Source: Pyrocephalus nanus (Eukaryota; Chordata; Aves; Passeriformes; Tyrannidae). Taken from it: 64,000 bases of DNA. Below are positions 25,705-35,765 of this stretch, in pieces. The translations under genes and the position numbers were made by a program. The DNA lies in NCBI GenBank assembly GCA_038380795.1, contig CM076279.1, forward strand, positions 9,067,001 through 9,131,000, read 5' to 3'. Numbering within the stretch: position 1 is the first letter of the stretch; each line of letters begins with the position of its first letter. Under the pieces are notes generated by a model. That model made no database searches, was not told the origin of the DNA, and saw only the letters and a program-made list of their open reading frames with translations.

Positions 25705-25995
25705 AACAGTGCTGGAACGCCGGTGCCGAGCCTCTCCCGAGGAGCTGTGCTTGGCTCCCAGCATCTTTCCCGGCGAGCCGGACGGTCCGTGCGGCAATTC
25801 CCGGCCAGCGGAGCTGGAAGGTCGGGGGCCAAGCAGGGTGGTGGAGGCTCAGCAGCGCTGGCCTTGGCTCTCAGCTTCACACCCAGGCGCTGATGATGCC
25901 GATCTGCGCTCGCACAGGGCAGTGCTGAGCCCGAGGGCAGCGCTGGCGCTGATTTAGCCGGAGCTCTCCCCGCGGAGCTCGGAGCTGCAGCCCCC
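25705..25995. promoter_or_regulatory. Short CpG-enriched segment
   Basis: About 290 bp has a clear local rise in GC and CpG (for example GCCGGTGCCGAGCCTCTCCC, CCCGGCGAGCCGGACGG and CCCCGCGGAGCTCGG) within a window where CpG is otherwise sparse. It could be a small CpG island, an orphan promoter or a retained GC-rich enhancer. No exon is recognisable on either strand. Confidence 0.35.
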
Positions 25996-26038
25996 GCCCA
26001 GCCGTGTGGACAGGCACAAGATGAAGGAGGTATAATTC

Positions 26039-26056
26039 TTTTTTTTTTTTTTTTTT
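26039..26056 (+). repeat. T18 mononucleotide tract
   Basis: A T run marks the boundary between the CpG-rich segment at 25.7-26.0 kb and the AT-rich unique block that follows. Confidence 0.9.
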
Positions 26057-26189
26057 AACAAAAGCCACGGCTGGCCAACGTCTTAGGTAATAAATGCTGT
26101 GAGCTGAGGAATGCAGCCTTGTTATTGCCTGGCCGAGGGGAATTAATTCCGCGCGTTGGCTCCTCCGGAGTTTTCTGCCCAGGCGTCGC

Positions 26190-26470
26190 TGACTTCTTAC
26201 CACCACATAGATATTTCTGTGTTTCAGCAAAATTCCCCACTTCTAATCTGGATAGTCCTGGCTGGGTGGAGTGCAAAACCCACATTGTTAACTCCGGATA
26301 ACGGTAATTAAAAGAAAATAAAATCAAAGGTGCTCAGAAAAGAAATGGAAAATTTTTCTGTGGAAGCCAGAAGATTATATTAAACTTCAGTGGTTTAATA
26401 AAATATTATGAAGTTTGGGAGCGTATTTTCCCTGGGACCTAATCTGTTTATACATCTAAAAAAGTAAATA
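26190..26470. other. AT-rich unique block, candidate non-coding element
   Basis: The block contains TTGTTAACTCCGGATAACGG, TTATATTAAACTTCAGTGG and TAATCTGTTTATACATC. It lies just beyond the CpG-rich segment at 25.7-26.0 kb, so both may be parts of one regulatory region. Confidence 0.3.
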
Positions 26471-27889
26471 GAATATCACTTTACTTGACCACACAGTAAA
26501 CCTGATATAGGGGGGGCTGTATATATTTCTTGGGGAATTCCTTCCCCCTCGGGTTTCATGCAATGCACCATGAGCTGGGTCCATTCCTGAACTACCAGGT
26601 CAGAGGAAGCAGGAATTAATCCAGCTCGGTGGAGAAATGCTGTGGATGTGGCAGGGCCAGGGCCAGCCAAGGAGTGAGTGTTGGGAGAGCCAGGATGGCC
26701 TGACTGGTCAAAGATTTTAAAGAACAGAGTAAGACACTGACCTTGCTGGGGAAACACGTGGTGGAAGACAGGAGGTCATGGAAATGATGCCAGCAATGCC
26801 ACTGGAGAGTTCACAGGGTGAGTTAGGTTTAGGAGAACTGAAATCAGACACAAGTGGGCAATTTTGTGTTTTTTTCCCCCCTCTTTCCAGGTTGCTGCTG
26901 CCAGCAAAAAGAGAGCACAGCCTCTCAGTACCCGTAAACTTTATTAAACGTGTGCTTTTTCATTCTTAAATTAAATTAAAATCAGTCTGTTTCATACTGA
27001 AATGGCACCAAAGGGAGAAGGATGACAGTATCACCAAGAGAAGGGGAGGGAGGAGGGAAACCCCAGAAACTGTTATATATGGTCAAGAAACCTTTTTAAT
27101 GGTTAAGAAAATGGGAAATTTCCCCCCTCATCTGGAGACCTGACACTGTGTGGGTTAGTGGGGGAGAACCAAGGAAGCTGAGGATCAGTGTGAGTCAAAA
27201 TCACTCAGGGTGGGCAAAGCCAAATCATCACTGGGAATTTGACCCCAAAGACCACCCTGGCATTATGGAGAGGAGTCCCCAACACTGATTTTCATGGCAC
27301 CTTGGTGGATATATTCCTTCAAACTGTGTAAATTATTGACTGGCAGCATTTCCAGAGGAGTTGGTTAAACTCCCCACAGCACAAAATCAGCTCCAAGGTC
27401 AACGTGGGCACAGCAGCCTGATCCTTGCCTTTCCAGGAATGGCAGCAACGGAATTTGCAGCAGCAGAGGGGCCTGGTTTTGTCTTGCCAAACTGCACTGG
27501 TAAAGAAAACCCCATTTCTCTGAAATTTTTCAGGTGTGGCCAGTTGAAATAGAGTGCAAAGGACCTTCCCACAGCTCAGGTTTGGCTGGAAGCTGCTGCT
27601 CCACTGGGTTAGAGGGAGGTCTCACCTTCAATCACCTTTCTGAATCTCCAAGCCTGTCCAAAGCATGTCACCAACAGTGAGAAAAACAGTGATTTTTGAG
27701 GACTTGGGGGCAATCCTCATGCTCAGCACCCCTGAGCCCCAGCTCCTGGTGGTTTCAGTGCAGGAGGGCTGTGGTGCCATTTGTGGGGCTGGGCAAGGTG
27801 CTGTGCAGACCCCCAGAGACCCCCAGGGGCACCGGTGCAGTGCTGCAGGCTGGGGGATGAGGGATGTGCCTGTCTGCTCAAAGATCAGG

Positions 27890-28080
27890 GAATCACAGAA
27901 TGGTTTGGGTTGGAAGGGACCTTTAAAGGCCATGGGCAGGGACACCTTCCACTAGACCAGGCTGCTCAGAGCCCTGTCCAGCTTGATCCTGAACATTTCC
28001 AGGGATGGGGCATCCACAGCTTCTCTGGGCAACCTGTGCCAGGGCCACACCACCCTCTTTGGAAAATACTTCCTTATGAT
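27890..28080 (-). mobile_element. CR1 LINE 3' fragment
   Basis: On the plus strand the reversed CR1 3' end begins AATCACAGAATGGTTTGGGT and runs through GGGACACCTTCCACTAGACC and TTCTCTGGGCAACCTGTGCC to GGAAAATACTTCCTTATGAT. It is truncated inside the ORF2 C-terminal region. It lies about 940 bp before the solo LTR. Confidence 0.93.
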
Positions 28081-28129
28081 GGATTTGGCACTTGATGGTG
28101 ACAGGATGCCCCATAAAGGTGGGTGGGGT

Positions 28130-28640
28130 TTTTGTTCTGGTCTTAAAACAAACGTTCTAAACTCCAAATGTCTCATAGCATATAACCCTAAACTTCATCA
28201 GTGCCTAATGGCAGATTTGATAATTGAGACCTGAAGCGTTTAACTACACCTAATTAGTATCTCGTAGTTAATGTATTGGTTTTTCTGCTCTAAATAAAAA
28301 AGCAAATAAATAAATAATCATTTTACAGGTCACCTTTTCATTTCTAGCTACTTTTACTTTCCCCTCCAATGCACATGCTCAGCACTGCAGGCCCACGAGG
28401 GGTGCGGTTTTCAACAGTTTACTTCCAATTCTTCTTAGGTTAAAATAATCTAAACTTCATGGCTGGATTTTCAAATAAGCCTAAAGAGTTTAGGGGCTTA
28501 AATGCTATTAGAGTTCAAAGCAATTTGCTTGCATGACCTCCTTTTAAAAGCCATTGTTCATACGTGGAGGGATTTTCGAAAATACTTCGGGCCCAGATCA
28601 AAACCAATCAATCACAGTCTCAGATCCCTAAATAGTTTTA
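28130..28640. other. AT-rich unique block, candidate non-coding element or ancient repeat
   Basis: The first half carries TAACTACACCTAATTAGTATC and AGCAAATAAATAAATAATC. The second half (28465-28590) has GGATTTTCAAATAAGCC, AAGAGTTTAGGGGCTTAAATG and a later GGATTTTCGAAAATAC, which recalls the palindromic 'TTTTCAAA...CCTAAG' elements of reptile genomes. That resemblance is weak and from memory. Confidence 0.3.
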
Positions 28641-29020
28641 CAAGGTGTGCAGCAAGGGATTCAAACCCTCGGAAATGAGGGGAAGTAAAACATTCAAGCA
28701 TTTGGGGGAAAGTATGTCTGTGTGGCCGGGTTCAGTGTGCTGGGAGGAGTTTTTTTTTTTAAAGGCACATACGATGGCCTTGGGTGCCATATCAAAGCTC
28801 TGCTGATTTACTGGCAGGGATTCGGTGGCAATCGTAGAAACTCGTTCGTATGACTGTGCTTGGTATTGCTGTGGCTCGTGAAATATGGGCAGAATGATCT
28901 GTAGCACTTTAAAGCTGCTTTGTACGAGTCTAAATGTGGCTGTATGGGAGGCAACAGCAATATAACTATATTGATTTTTTTTTTTTTTTAAATCATACTC
29001 GTAAGTGATATTTATCCTGG

Positions 29021-29604
29021 TGTGCTGGTTTTGGCTGGGGTGAAGTTAATTTTGTTCACAGGGGATGGTATGAGACTAGGGTTTGGGTTTGTGCTGGAAA
29101 TGGTATTGATAACCCAGGGATGTTTTCATTATTGCTGAGCAGTTCTCACATGGAGTCAGAGCCCTTTCTGCTCCTCACCCCACCCCAGCAGGGAGGAGGT
29201 TGGGATGGACAAGGAGCTGGGAGGGGACACAGCCAGGATAGCTGACCCCAGCTGAGCCAAGGGATATCCCAGACCACATGGCATCATGCTCAATATATAA
29301 AAGTGTGAAAAGAAGGAAAGAGGGGATTTTTGGAGGGATGGTGTTTGCCTTCTCAAGTCACCATTACGTGTGATGGAGCCCTGCTGTCCTGGGGATGGCT
29401 GAGCACCTGCCATGGAAAGTGAGGAATGAATTCCTTGTTTTGCTTCGTTTGCATGCTTGACTTTTGCTTTACCTATGAAGTGTTTTTATTTTAACCTGCA
29501 GGTTTTCTCAGATTTAATCTTCCAATTCTCTCCCCCATCCCACTGGGGGAGTGGGTGTGTGACTGTGGGGGGCTGAGATCCCAGTTGGTCTTAAACCAAG
29601 GAAA
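29021..29604 (+). mobile_element. Solo LTR of an ERVL-like avian endogenous retrovirus
   Basis: The element begins TGTGCTGGTTTTGGCTGGGG and has the ordered landmarks of a widespread bird ERVL-type LTR: the GAGTCAGAGCCCTTTCTGCT block, CAGCTGAGCCAAGGGATATC, a TATA box TATATAA at 29294-29300, TGATGGAGCCCTGCTGTCC, GCACCTGCCATGG, TTGCTTTACCTATGAAG and a CCCCCATCCCACTGGGGGAG hairpin. It ends near TTAAACCAAGGAA. The usual terminal CA is degraded, and I see no clear 5-bp target duplication. No gag, pol or env sequence flanks it, so it is a solo LTR left after recombination. It lies in the 3' flank of HS3ST3 and points toward it on the opposite strand. The family assignment is from memory of avian LTR landmarks. 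Confidence 0.88.
29294..29300 (+). promoter_or_regulatory. TATA box within the solo LTR
   Basis: TATATAA stands about 270 bp into the LTR, where this LTR type has its U3/R promoter. Whether it still drives transcription cannot be told from sequence. Confidence 0.5.
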
Positions 29605-31769
29605 CTTGCCCAAGGCATGTACTTATTATCCCATCCTTAATTCTCCTTGAAATACCAATGAAATGGCACACTTAAACCTTTTTGTCAGCTGTGAAGACCT
29701 CAGACTTTGTGCCTCACTGGTGCTGGCACGTTTTGGTCGTGCCTGTGAATGAATGATGCCTTGTCCTCGCTGCCACCTCTACTTTTGCATTTGAATAGAA
29801 GAGCACAGGGTGAGAAGGACGGTGTCCATCTCCCATTCCTGCTCCAACAAGCCTTGCTTTCAGAATATTTTTCCCAATAACTGCCCCCATCATTTTGGCT
29901 ACACCAGAAGCCCATTCCCCTTTGATCTGTCCAGCATGGGCAGAGAGCAGGTTGCTCCCTTCACCTCCAGTGACACATTGGGGACACCATTACCAAGAGC
30001 CCAACAATCTTCTAGCTTCTTCTGATTTGAGCTGCAGAGGTGCTGGGAGGGACCATGACCCCACAGAGCCAAAGCTTTGTGACCATCTCTGATGTTCTTA
30101 TTTCATTTCTTGCGTGAACACTGAGGGGCTGAAGGGAGAAAGGGCCTTTGGGGGTCTCTGTGGTGCCTTTCTGCCTTAAGGTGTTTCTAGAAGGCAATTA
30201 GGCAAGATGAACATTGCCAAAAAGGGGCTTAAAAAGGGGCACAATGGAACAGGAATGGTGGGAAGGGGGTGAAGGGATCAGTGGAGGTGGTGAGGGTGGT
30301 ACTGAGCTGTGCCAGGCCAGGACAAGCTGCTGAGCACAGCCCAGCTTTGGTGCCACCAACCCATCACTTCACCAGTCAGGACACAGAAACCTGGGCTCAG
30401 GCAGAGCTTTTGGGATGACAACAATGGGAGAAGTTCCTGGAGCCTTGCAACACTAGGGGAGTTATTTTAATTCCCTTAGAAATGGGCCTGCCTTGGGAAA
30501 ACCCTGTGGGTTTGTGTCTTCAGGGGATAGGAAGGTCCCAGGACTCTCTGCACCCTTGGGAACAGAGGGAGGTGTCTAAGGATGAGTTGGAAGGTGGCTT
30601 GGGGTAGCCAGGAGGGGATGTGGCTCAACACCTGCAGTGGACTCAGAGCCACGAGGCTGAGTGACCTCCAAGCTGTTTTCCTTAACTTGCCAAGGTGGAA
30701 ATGCCTCCCTCATGGGTTAAATCATAATTCCAGATACAATTTTCTTTGGACTCCTTGAAATCTCTGCTCTGTTGTGATTTTATTAAGATCCTGGCTGGTG
30801 TGTTAGCAGCCAGTGAGCTTCATCCTCAGGCTTCTTCTTAACCACATTCCCAGACAATCCCTCACTTTGTTTTACCCCATCAGGGTCTTTTGAAAGCTGG
30901 ACTCACCCTCCTGTTGTGTTTAAGCAACGATTGGGTGCTCCTTTAGTCCAGAAAATGCTGAAGATCAAGAACCAGCAGATAGATGAGCCCCTGGTAACAC
31001 AAGATCCTGCTTCACTAATACATTTCTATCACTGAAACATTTCCACCAGCCAAAAAAAGGTGATAAAGGAGATTGGTTTTGCCTGACAATTTTTAAAGCC
31101 TTTCACAACCAATGCTGTTGTTCCTGCTTCCCCCTCAATTCTCAATTAGGAAAGACCTATTATCTTTTCATTCCCCTTTCTGGACATGCATTTTGTTGAC
31201 TTTTTCCCAACCAACCCTTCCTCTACTGTATTTAAGATTTGCACAACTTAAAATATTCATCATTAGGGATTGAATTGGATCTGCCAGACATGGAGAAGTT
31301 TCCTACATATGTGTGGTGGGATGGTGGGTCCCCCATTACCTTCAAGACTTGTGTGCCATGAATATCACCTTAGTGTGGACCTTCCCTTCCCATCCCCAAA
31401 ATCCCTTCAGAGGGGCCCCCCTTGGAAAAAGATTCTGCTGTCAGTGTAGCAAAAGGGATGCAAAAGGGAACTCTGGTTTAAAGCCAGCTCCTGTGAATGA
31501 GGCCTTTTGACTACCTGGCAATTTTCATCACAGAGTCAAAAGAATCATTTGTTTCCTTTCCCTTTTGGCCACCAAAATTATTTTGTCTGAAAACAAAACA
31601 AAGGATTATTGGTTTTGGCTTCCATAAGGGGAAAAAGAAGTTTGGATGATGAAAAGAGCTTGATTTAGGGAGGTTAAAAGTAAAACAAAAAATTGGATAA
31701 ATGAAGAAAAATTGACCAAATGTTACATGCAATAAAAAATCCCCTAAGGTAAGGTTTGGAAAGCCAAAT
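29605..31769. other. Unique sequence between the solo LTR and the HS3ST3 3' UTR
   Basis: No repeat or gene is recognised. If HS3ST3 has a long 3' UTR, part of this segment belongs to it; a second minus-strand AATAAA is at 30783-30778. Confidence 0.5.
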
Positions 31770-32225
31770 TAGGTATTAAGCCTCCTTTGTTTTATTGTCA
31801 AAAGTGGTGAGGTCTGGCCTAAAATGGCACTTGCAAGCCAAAATCTGGATGACCTTTCAGGAAGACTCTGAGCTCCCCCAAGGACCCCATCACTACTAAA
31901 AACTTTACACCTGCCTTTCTTTTACAGAGGCAGTGCTAAACCCTGGGCCCATTGAAGGAAGCAGCCAAGCTGCAGGTGATGTGGACAGCACCAGGTTGCT
32001 CCTCACAACCTCCTTTTTGTGGGTGGACACACCACCACTTCTCTGAGAGAAGCAAGAAAACAAAGCAGCGGTGAAAGAAAAGAATAAATCAGAGCAAATC
32101 ATGTTTCAGCACGACTATTATTTTTTTTTCTGTATTCCCCCCCCCCTCTACTGATACGTAAAAAAAATATATATTATATTATATTTTCCTTTTCTTAAAT
32201 TATTTTTTTTTTCTTTTTCTCAGCC
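31770..32225 (-). other. Presumed start of the HS3ST3 3' UTR with a candidate poly(A) signal
   Basis: Sequence following the stop codon on the minus strand is A/T-rich and low in complexity, with poly-purine/pyrimidine runs and an ATATATTATATTATAT-like stretch at 32165-32188 and a run of ten C on the plus strand near 32137-32146. The first canonical AATAAA on the minus strand that I see is TTTATT at 31791-31796 on the plus strand; a second lies at 30778-30783. The actual cleavage site is unknown, and the UTR may be much longer. This entry marks the nearest plausible end only. Confidence 0.35.
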
Positions 32226-32844
32226 TCAGTCCCAACCAAAGTCCTGCCCCGTCATCTGGTAGAACTTCATGTTGAAGGGCCGGTAGAAGTCCCGCAGCCT
32301 CTGCACCACCTCCTGGTCGATGTCGGGGTGGGTCCTGCCTTTGGTCTTGCCCAGGCAGTGGGGTTTGCTGCTGCCTTCCGCCTTCTTCAGGCACGGGAAG
32401 CCCTTGGTTTTGTTGAAGTAGAAGTGTTTGTCGGTGATGATCCTCTTGAGGCCCAGAAAGTCCTGGACCCTGCCCAGCTCCCCCGCGGGGTCGCTGATCA
32501 GCCTCTCCCCGCTGACGAAGAGGATCTGCCCGATGGGGAAGTAGAGGAGCCAGTTCTCCAGGTGCTTGGCGTAGATGCCAATCTGGATGGCGCTCCACGA
32601 GGTGTCGATCAGGCCCGTAGTCCTGTTTTTGAAGGTCAGGCTCTCAAAGGTGGGGATGTCAGGCTTCTTGGAGAGCGTCTGGGTGTAGTCCGAGATGGCT
32701 CTGGTCACGGGGTCCCGCACCACCACGATGAGCTTCGTGCCCTTGGACATGGAGGAGATGCGGGCTGGGGCCTCCTTGGTGACGAAGTAGCTGGGGGTCT
32801 TCTCCATGGTGATCTGCCCCTCCAGCGTCCTGGGCATCAGGTCC
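32226..32844 (-). CDS. HS3ST3A1/HS3ST3B1: Terminal coding exon of heparan sulfate 3-O-sulfotransferase 3 (HS3ST3A/B type), partial gene
   Basis: This exon encodes the C-terminal two thirds of the sulfotransferase domain of a type II Golgi enzyme that transfers sulfate from PAPS to the 3-OH of glucosamine in heparan sulfate. The reading frame runs from a split codon plus Asp-Leu through 203 further residues to TGA at 32228-32226. Numbering from the Met at 32837, visible marks are EKTPSYF (12-18), the PAPS 3'-phosphate loop [11 protein letters not shown] (41-51), N-glycosylation sequons NRT (71) and NKT (142), the FVSGERL strand (107-113), and the Cys149/Cys161 pair flanking the KGFPCLKK and GKTKGRTHP segments, which in this family form a disulfide-held substrate loop. 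Residues such as TSWSAIQIG and [11 protein letters not shown] match subtype 3 better than subtype 2 as I remember them. The 3A1 and 3B1 paralogues are nearly identical here, so I cannot separate them. Exon 1, with the membrane anchor, 5'-phosphosulfate loop and catalytic Glu, is not in the window. The frame has no disablement. Confidence 0.95.
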
Positions 32845-32870
32845 CTGGGATGAGGGGAGAGAGGGACAGG
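32845..32870 (-). other. Splice acceptor and polypyrimidine tract of the HS3ST3 terminal exon
   Basis: Read on the minus strand, a C/T-rich run ends in CCCAG immediately before GGACCTGATG. The exon therefore begins with the last base of a split Arg codon followed by Asp-Leu-Met. This is the position and phase expected for the single coding intron of the 3-O-sulfotransferase 3 genes, as I know the family (Tyr-Arg | Asp-Leu-Met-Pro). The acceptor explains why no methionine start is needed at 32837: that Met is internal. Confidence 0.85.
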
Positions 32871-34796
32871 TTAGTGCCAAAACTCCCTGGGTGGGGTGGG
32901 GGAGCTGGGTGTGGGCAGTGCTGTGGGCACATCCCAGGTATCAGGGGCAGGATGGTCCTGAGCCTCACACCTCCAGCCCAGCTCTTTCCTCCTCAGGAGG
33001 CCCACAATACTCTGACATTCTGCAAAGATCTGATTCTGCAAAGATCTGAGCTCACTGCTGATTTCCCACTTCCTTTACCTGCCTATTCACCTGGAATTAG
33101 ACCTGAACTCATTTGGCCTCTTCAAGGCCTCCCCTCTTGATGGGATCCCACCTCCCTCCTTGCAGTGGCTCTGTAAGAACACAGCATACCTTCACGATCC
33201 TAATGCCCTATCCCTTTAAATTCCTCCCTGCCCACACTGGGGTTTCCTGCACAGAAGCTTAAATTCCCTGGAATAACAGTGAATTCCTGGAGTAACAACA
33301 CTCCCTTCCTGCCGGACAGAGGGATTTTCAGGGGCCCGGATGCAAGACTTTATCTTTCGGTATTTTCAAGGTGGCAGCAAGTTGATGCCACATAAAAATG
33401 TGCAACAGCAGCTCCCTGACCTCAGCAATTTTATTTTTCAGCTAAAGACATCCTACACACAGGTTGCTTCGGGAAGCTGTCCTAGATGGAGTGGGAAGAG
33501 TCCTGGGGCTCAGGCCAGGGTTCATCCTGTTCCAGCAACCCCACGAGAGTTCAGAGCCCTCCTGGCCCAGGAATGGGTATGGTTTGCTAAAGGACCATGG
33601 GATTTGGGGGCAGGACAACCTGAGGATAAACAAGGCAAGCCAGGAAGGTGCAGGAGCCATATGAGCATCCGACTGCTCCTCCTGGGCACTCCTAGCCCCT
33701 CTCCTTGCTCCTCCTTGCCTGCCACACCACATCCCACCCCCTCACACACATCACCCTGTGTTATCACCCCCAGACAGGGGCCAGAATCTACGAAACACCA
33801 GTGATTCACACCACCATCACTTGGTTACACGAACCCATCCTGCCTTCCAGCCTCTCAGCAGCGCTTCCCTCTCGCCAGCTGACATTCCAACAGTCCCGTC
33901 CTTCCCAGGGGGAATGGGAGATGGATGGGAGCTGGCTGCTTCACCAGTGAGGTTCACTGCCATGCCACCAGCAGTTCTCATGGCAACTGCAGCCCCCCAC
34001 ACCCTCAGCTTTGACCCCTCTGAGGCCGTGACACCCGTGCTCAGTGATGAACTGCTCCGTCCCCGCTTTACTGCCACCGTCCTGCAGCAGCAGCAGCATC
34101 TGCTTTGCAAACCTGTGCAATATGCCAGCAAAATTAAACTCATCTATCAAAAAAGCAACAATGAAAAGCCAACAATGGCTAAAAACACCAATAACAACCA
34201 AACCCCAGGCTGTTATGTTACAAATGAGAGAGCAAGGAATGACCCTACCCTAAAGCAATTCCCTTTGCAGCCATATTACACAGAGGCTGAGCAAAGGCAT
34301 GGTCCTAGAGAAGCCAAATCTTTGCTGAGGGTTTCTCTTTAGGGGGAACTCCAAGAATTTGGGGCACTCAGGATGGAGAATAAACGAGCTGAGGGGTATG
34401 AGAGAGCCTGAAGGCTGTGAAGATGTAAAGGGAATCACTGCTGAACTAAAGGTGGCCTTTGCCAAGCAGACACATAATTCTGTGGTGGAATCTGCCATCA
34501 CCTGATGCTGAGAAGGCCAAAAGCATAACTAGTTCAGAAACAGACTGGCCAAATTTATGGTGGCTGAGAAATGTGGGAGTCCCAGAGCCACTTGAGCCAT
34601 GGGGAGAGCCCCCAGTCCTGACTGCCCTCAACTGGGAGGAGGTAACAGGAGGAGATCTCCAATCCCCAGCCTTCAAACACTTGTCTGTGGATACCTGATA
34701 CCAGCCACCATCTGGAAGGAGGCACTGGGCTGGAAGTCTCTTTGCTCTGGCCTGGTGCAGCTGGTTGGATGGGGTTTTGCTCAGGGCAGCCTCACT
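32871..34796 (-). other. HS3ST3 large intron, exon-proximal part
   Basis: By inference this is the 3' end of the single large intron. It is moderately GC-rich unique sequence with no recognisable exon. A perfect 16-bp tandem duplication sits at 33017-33048, and a short run of CAG-like triplets at 34083-34099. Open frames on the plus strand that run into this segment from the exon are antisense shadows of the sulfotransferase coding sequence. Confidence 0.5.
33017..33048 (+). repeat. Perfect 16-bp tandem duplication
   Basis: ATTCTGCAAAGATCTG occurs twice in direct succession, 170 bp intron-side of the HS3ST3 splice acceptor. The perfect identity suggests a recent slippage or duplication event. 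Confidence 0.95.
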
Positions 34797-35088
34797 TTTG
34801 ACAAGGGCATGGAGTGACAGGACAAGGGCTGATGGCTTTAAAGTGAAAAAGGGCAGGTTTAGATTGGGTATTAGGAAGGAATTCTTCCCTGTGAGGGTGG
34901 TGAGGCCCTGGCACAGGTTGCCCAGAGAAGCTGTGGATGCCTCATCCCTGGTTCAAGGTCAGGTTGGACAGGGCCTGGAGCAACCTGGTCTAGAGGAAGG
35001 AGTCCCTGCCTATGGCAGTGGGTTGAAACAAGATGATCTGTAAGGTCCTTTCTGACTCAAACCATTCTATGAATCATTCTATGAATCA
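34797..35088 (+). mobile_element. CR1 LINE 3' fragment with repeated 3' tail
   Basis: The fragment runs from GACAAGGGCATGGAGTGACA through the ORF2 C-terminal tail (FRLGIRKEFF, then WHRLPREAV) to the 3' UTR. It finishes with a duplicated ATTCTATGAATC unit at 35063-35086, the short tandem tail typical of CR1 insertion ends. It shares with the copy at 40.1 kb the wording CCCTGGTTCAAGG in place of CCCTGGAAGTGTCCAAGG. Confidence 0.93.
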
Positions 35089-35499
35089 CCTTTTTCCCCC
35101 ATGTGCATCAAACTCCCATTTCTCTGATGTGGTGGCGTTGCCCTGCCATGACTGAGTCATCTGCAAGCACCTGAACCCTTGGAAGGGTGAAGGAACCAGG
35201 TCATACCACCTTTCCCACTGCCTGCCAGCTCAGTCCCCACTGGTCCCTGTAAGAGCCTCCAGCAGCTCAGAGCTGCTCTTGAGCAAGAGCAGCAGCAGGA
35301 CAAGGGCAGCAGGATGGCACTGACTTCTGTTTGTGTTCTGGTAAGTGTTGAAATCTCAGCTGTGCCTTCCCAAGGAGCAGATTAAACCCCTTCCACTGCA
35401 GGGCTGCAACACAAAGTGTCCCTCAGTGCCCAGGAATGAACACACACCTCCACTGCCGGGCCAGGACACCCCGGGAGCCCCGGGAATGTGCTACCACAG

Positions 35500-35765
35500 C
35501 GCTGGGGAGATTAATTAATTACAAAGGGCATCTTTCATGGACATAAACAGTTGCCTGGAGGCCTCCTTGGACTAATGGCATCTGGGTTTTATTGCAAAAG
35601 AGCCACTTGAAAAGACAAGAACCACAAAAATGTTTCTGGCAAGAGCAGCCACCAGCGAGTCCTGCCAGAATAAATGGATTCTGTTATTTTAATTTTAGTA
35701 GAGCCCGGAGCTTTATTTAATTACTTAATAGGGGAGGAAGACTTTCCTCAAAGGCAGCATTTCAG
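35500..35765. other. AT-rich unique block in the intron, candidate non-coding element
   Basis: The block contains GGAGATTAATTAATTACAAAG, GGACATAAACAGTTGCC, TGTTATTTTAATTTTAGTAG and TTTATTTAATTACTTAATAG. It is repeat-free and bounded by GC-rich sequence. Confidence 0.3.

Larger units (their letters stand above)
24301..27889. other. Intergenic sequence, partly CpG-enriched
   Basis: Apart from the CpG-rich segment at 25.7-26.0 kb and the AT-rich block after it, I see only unique sequence with chance open frames. Confidence 0.5.

Noticed and set aside
32200..32598. Minus-strand open frame in a second register inside the same exon
   Set aside because: It is out of frame with the sulfotransferase; its residues are only a shifted reading of the true exon.
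32328..33140. 270-codon plus-strand open frame over the HS3ST3 exon
   Set aside because: It is the antisense shadow of a GC-rich coding exon and carries no domain of its own.
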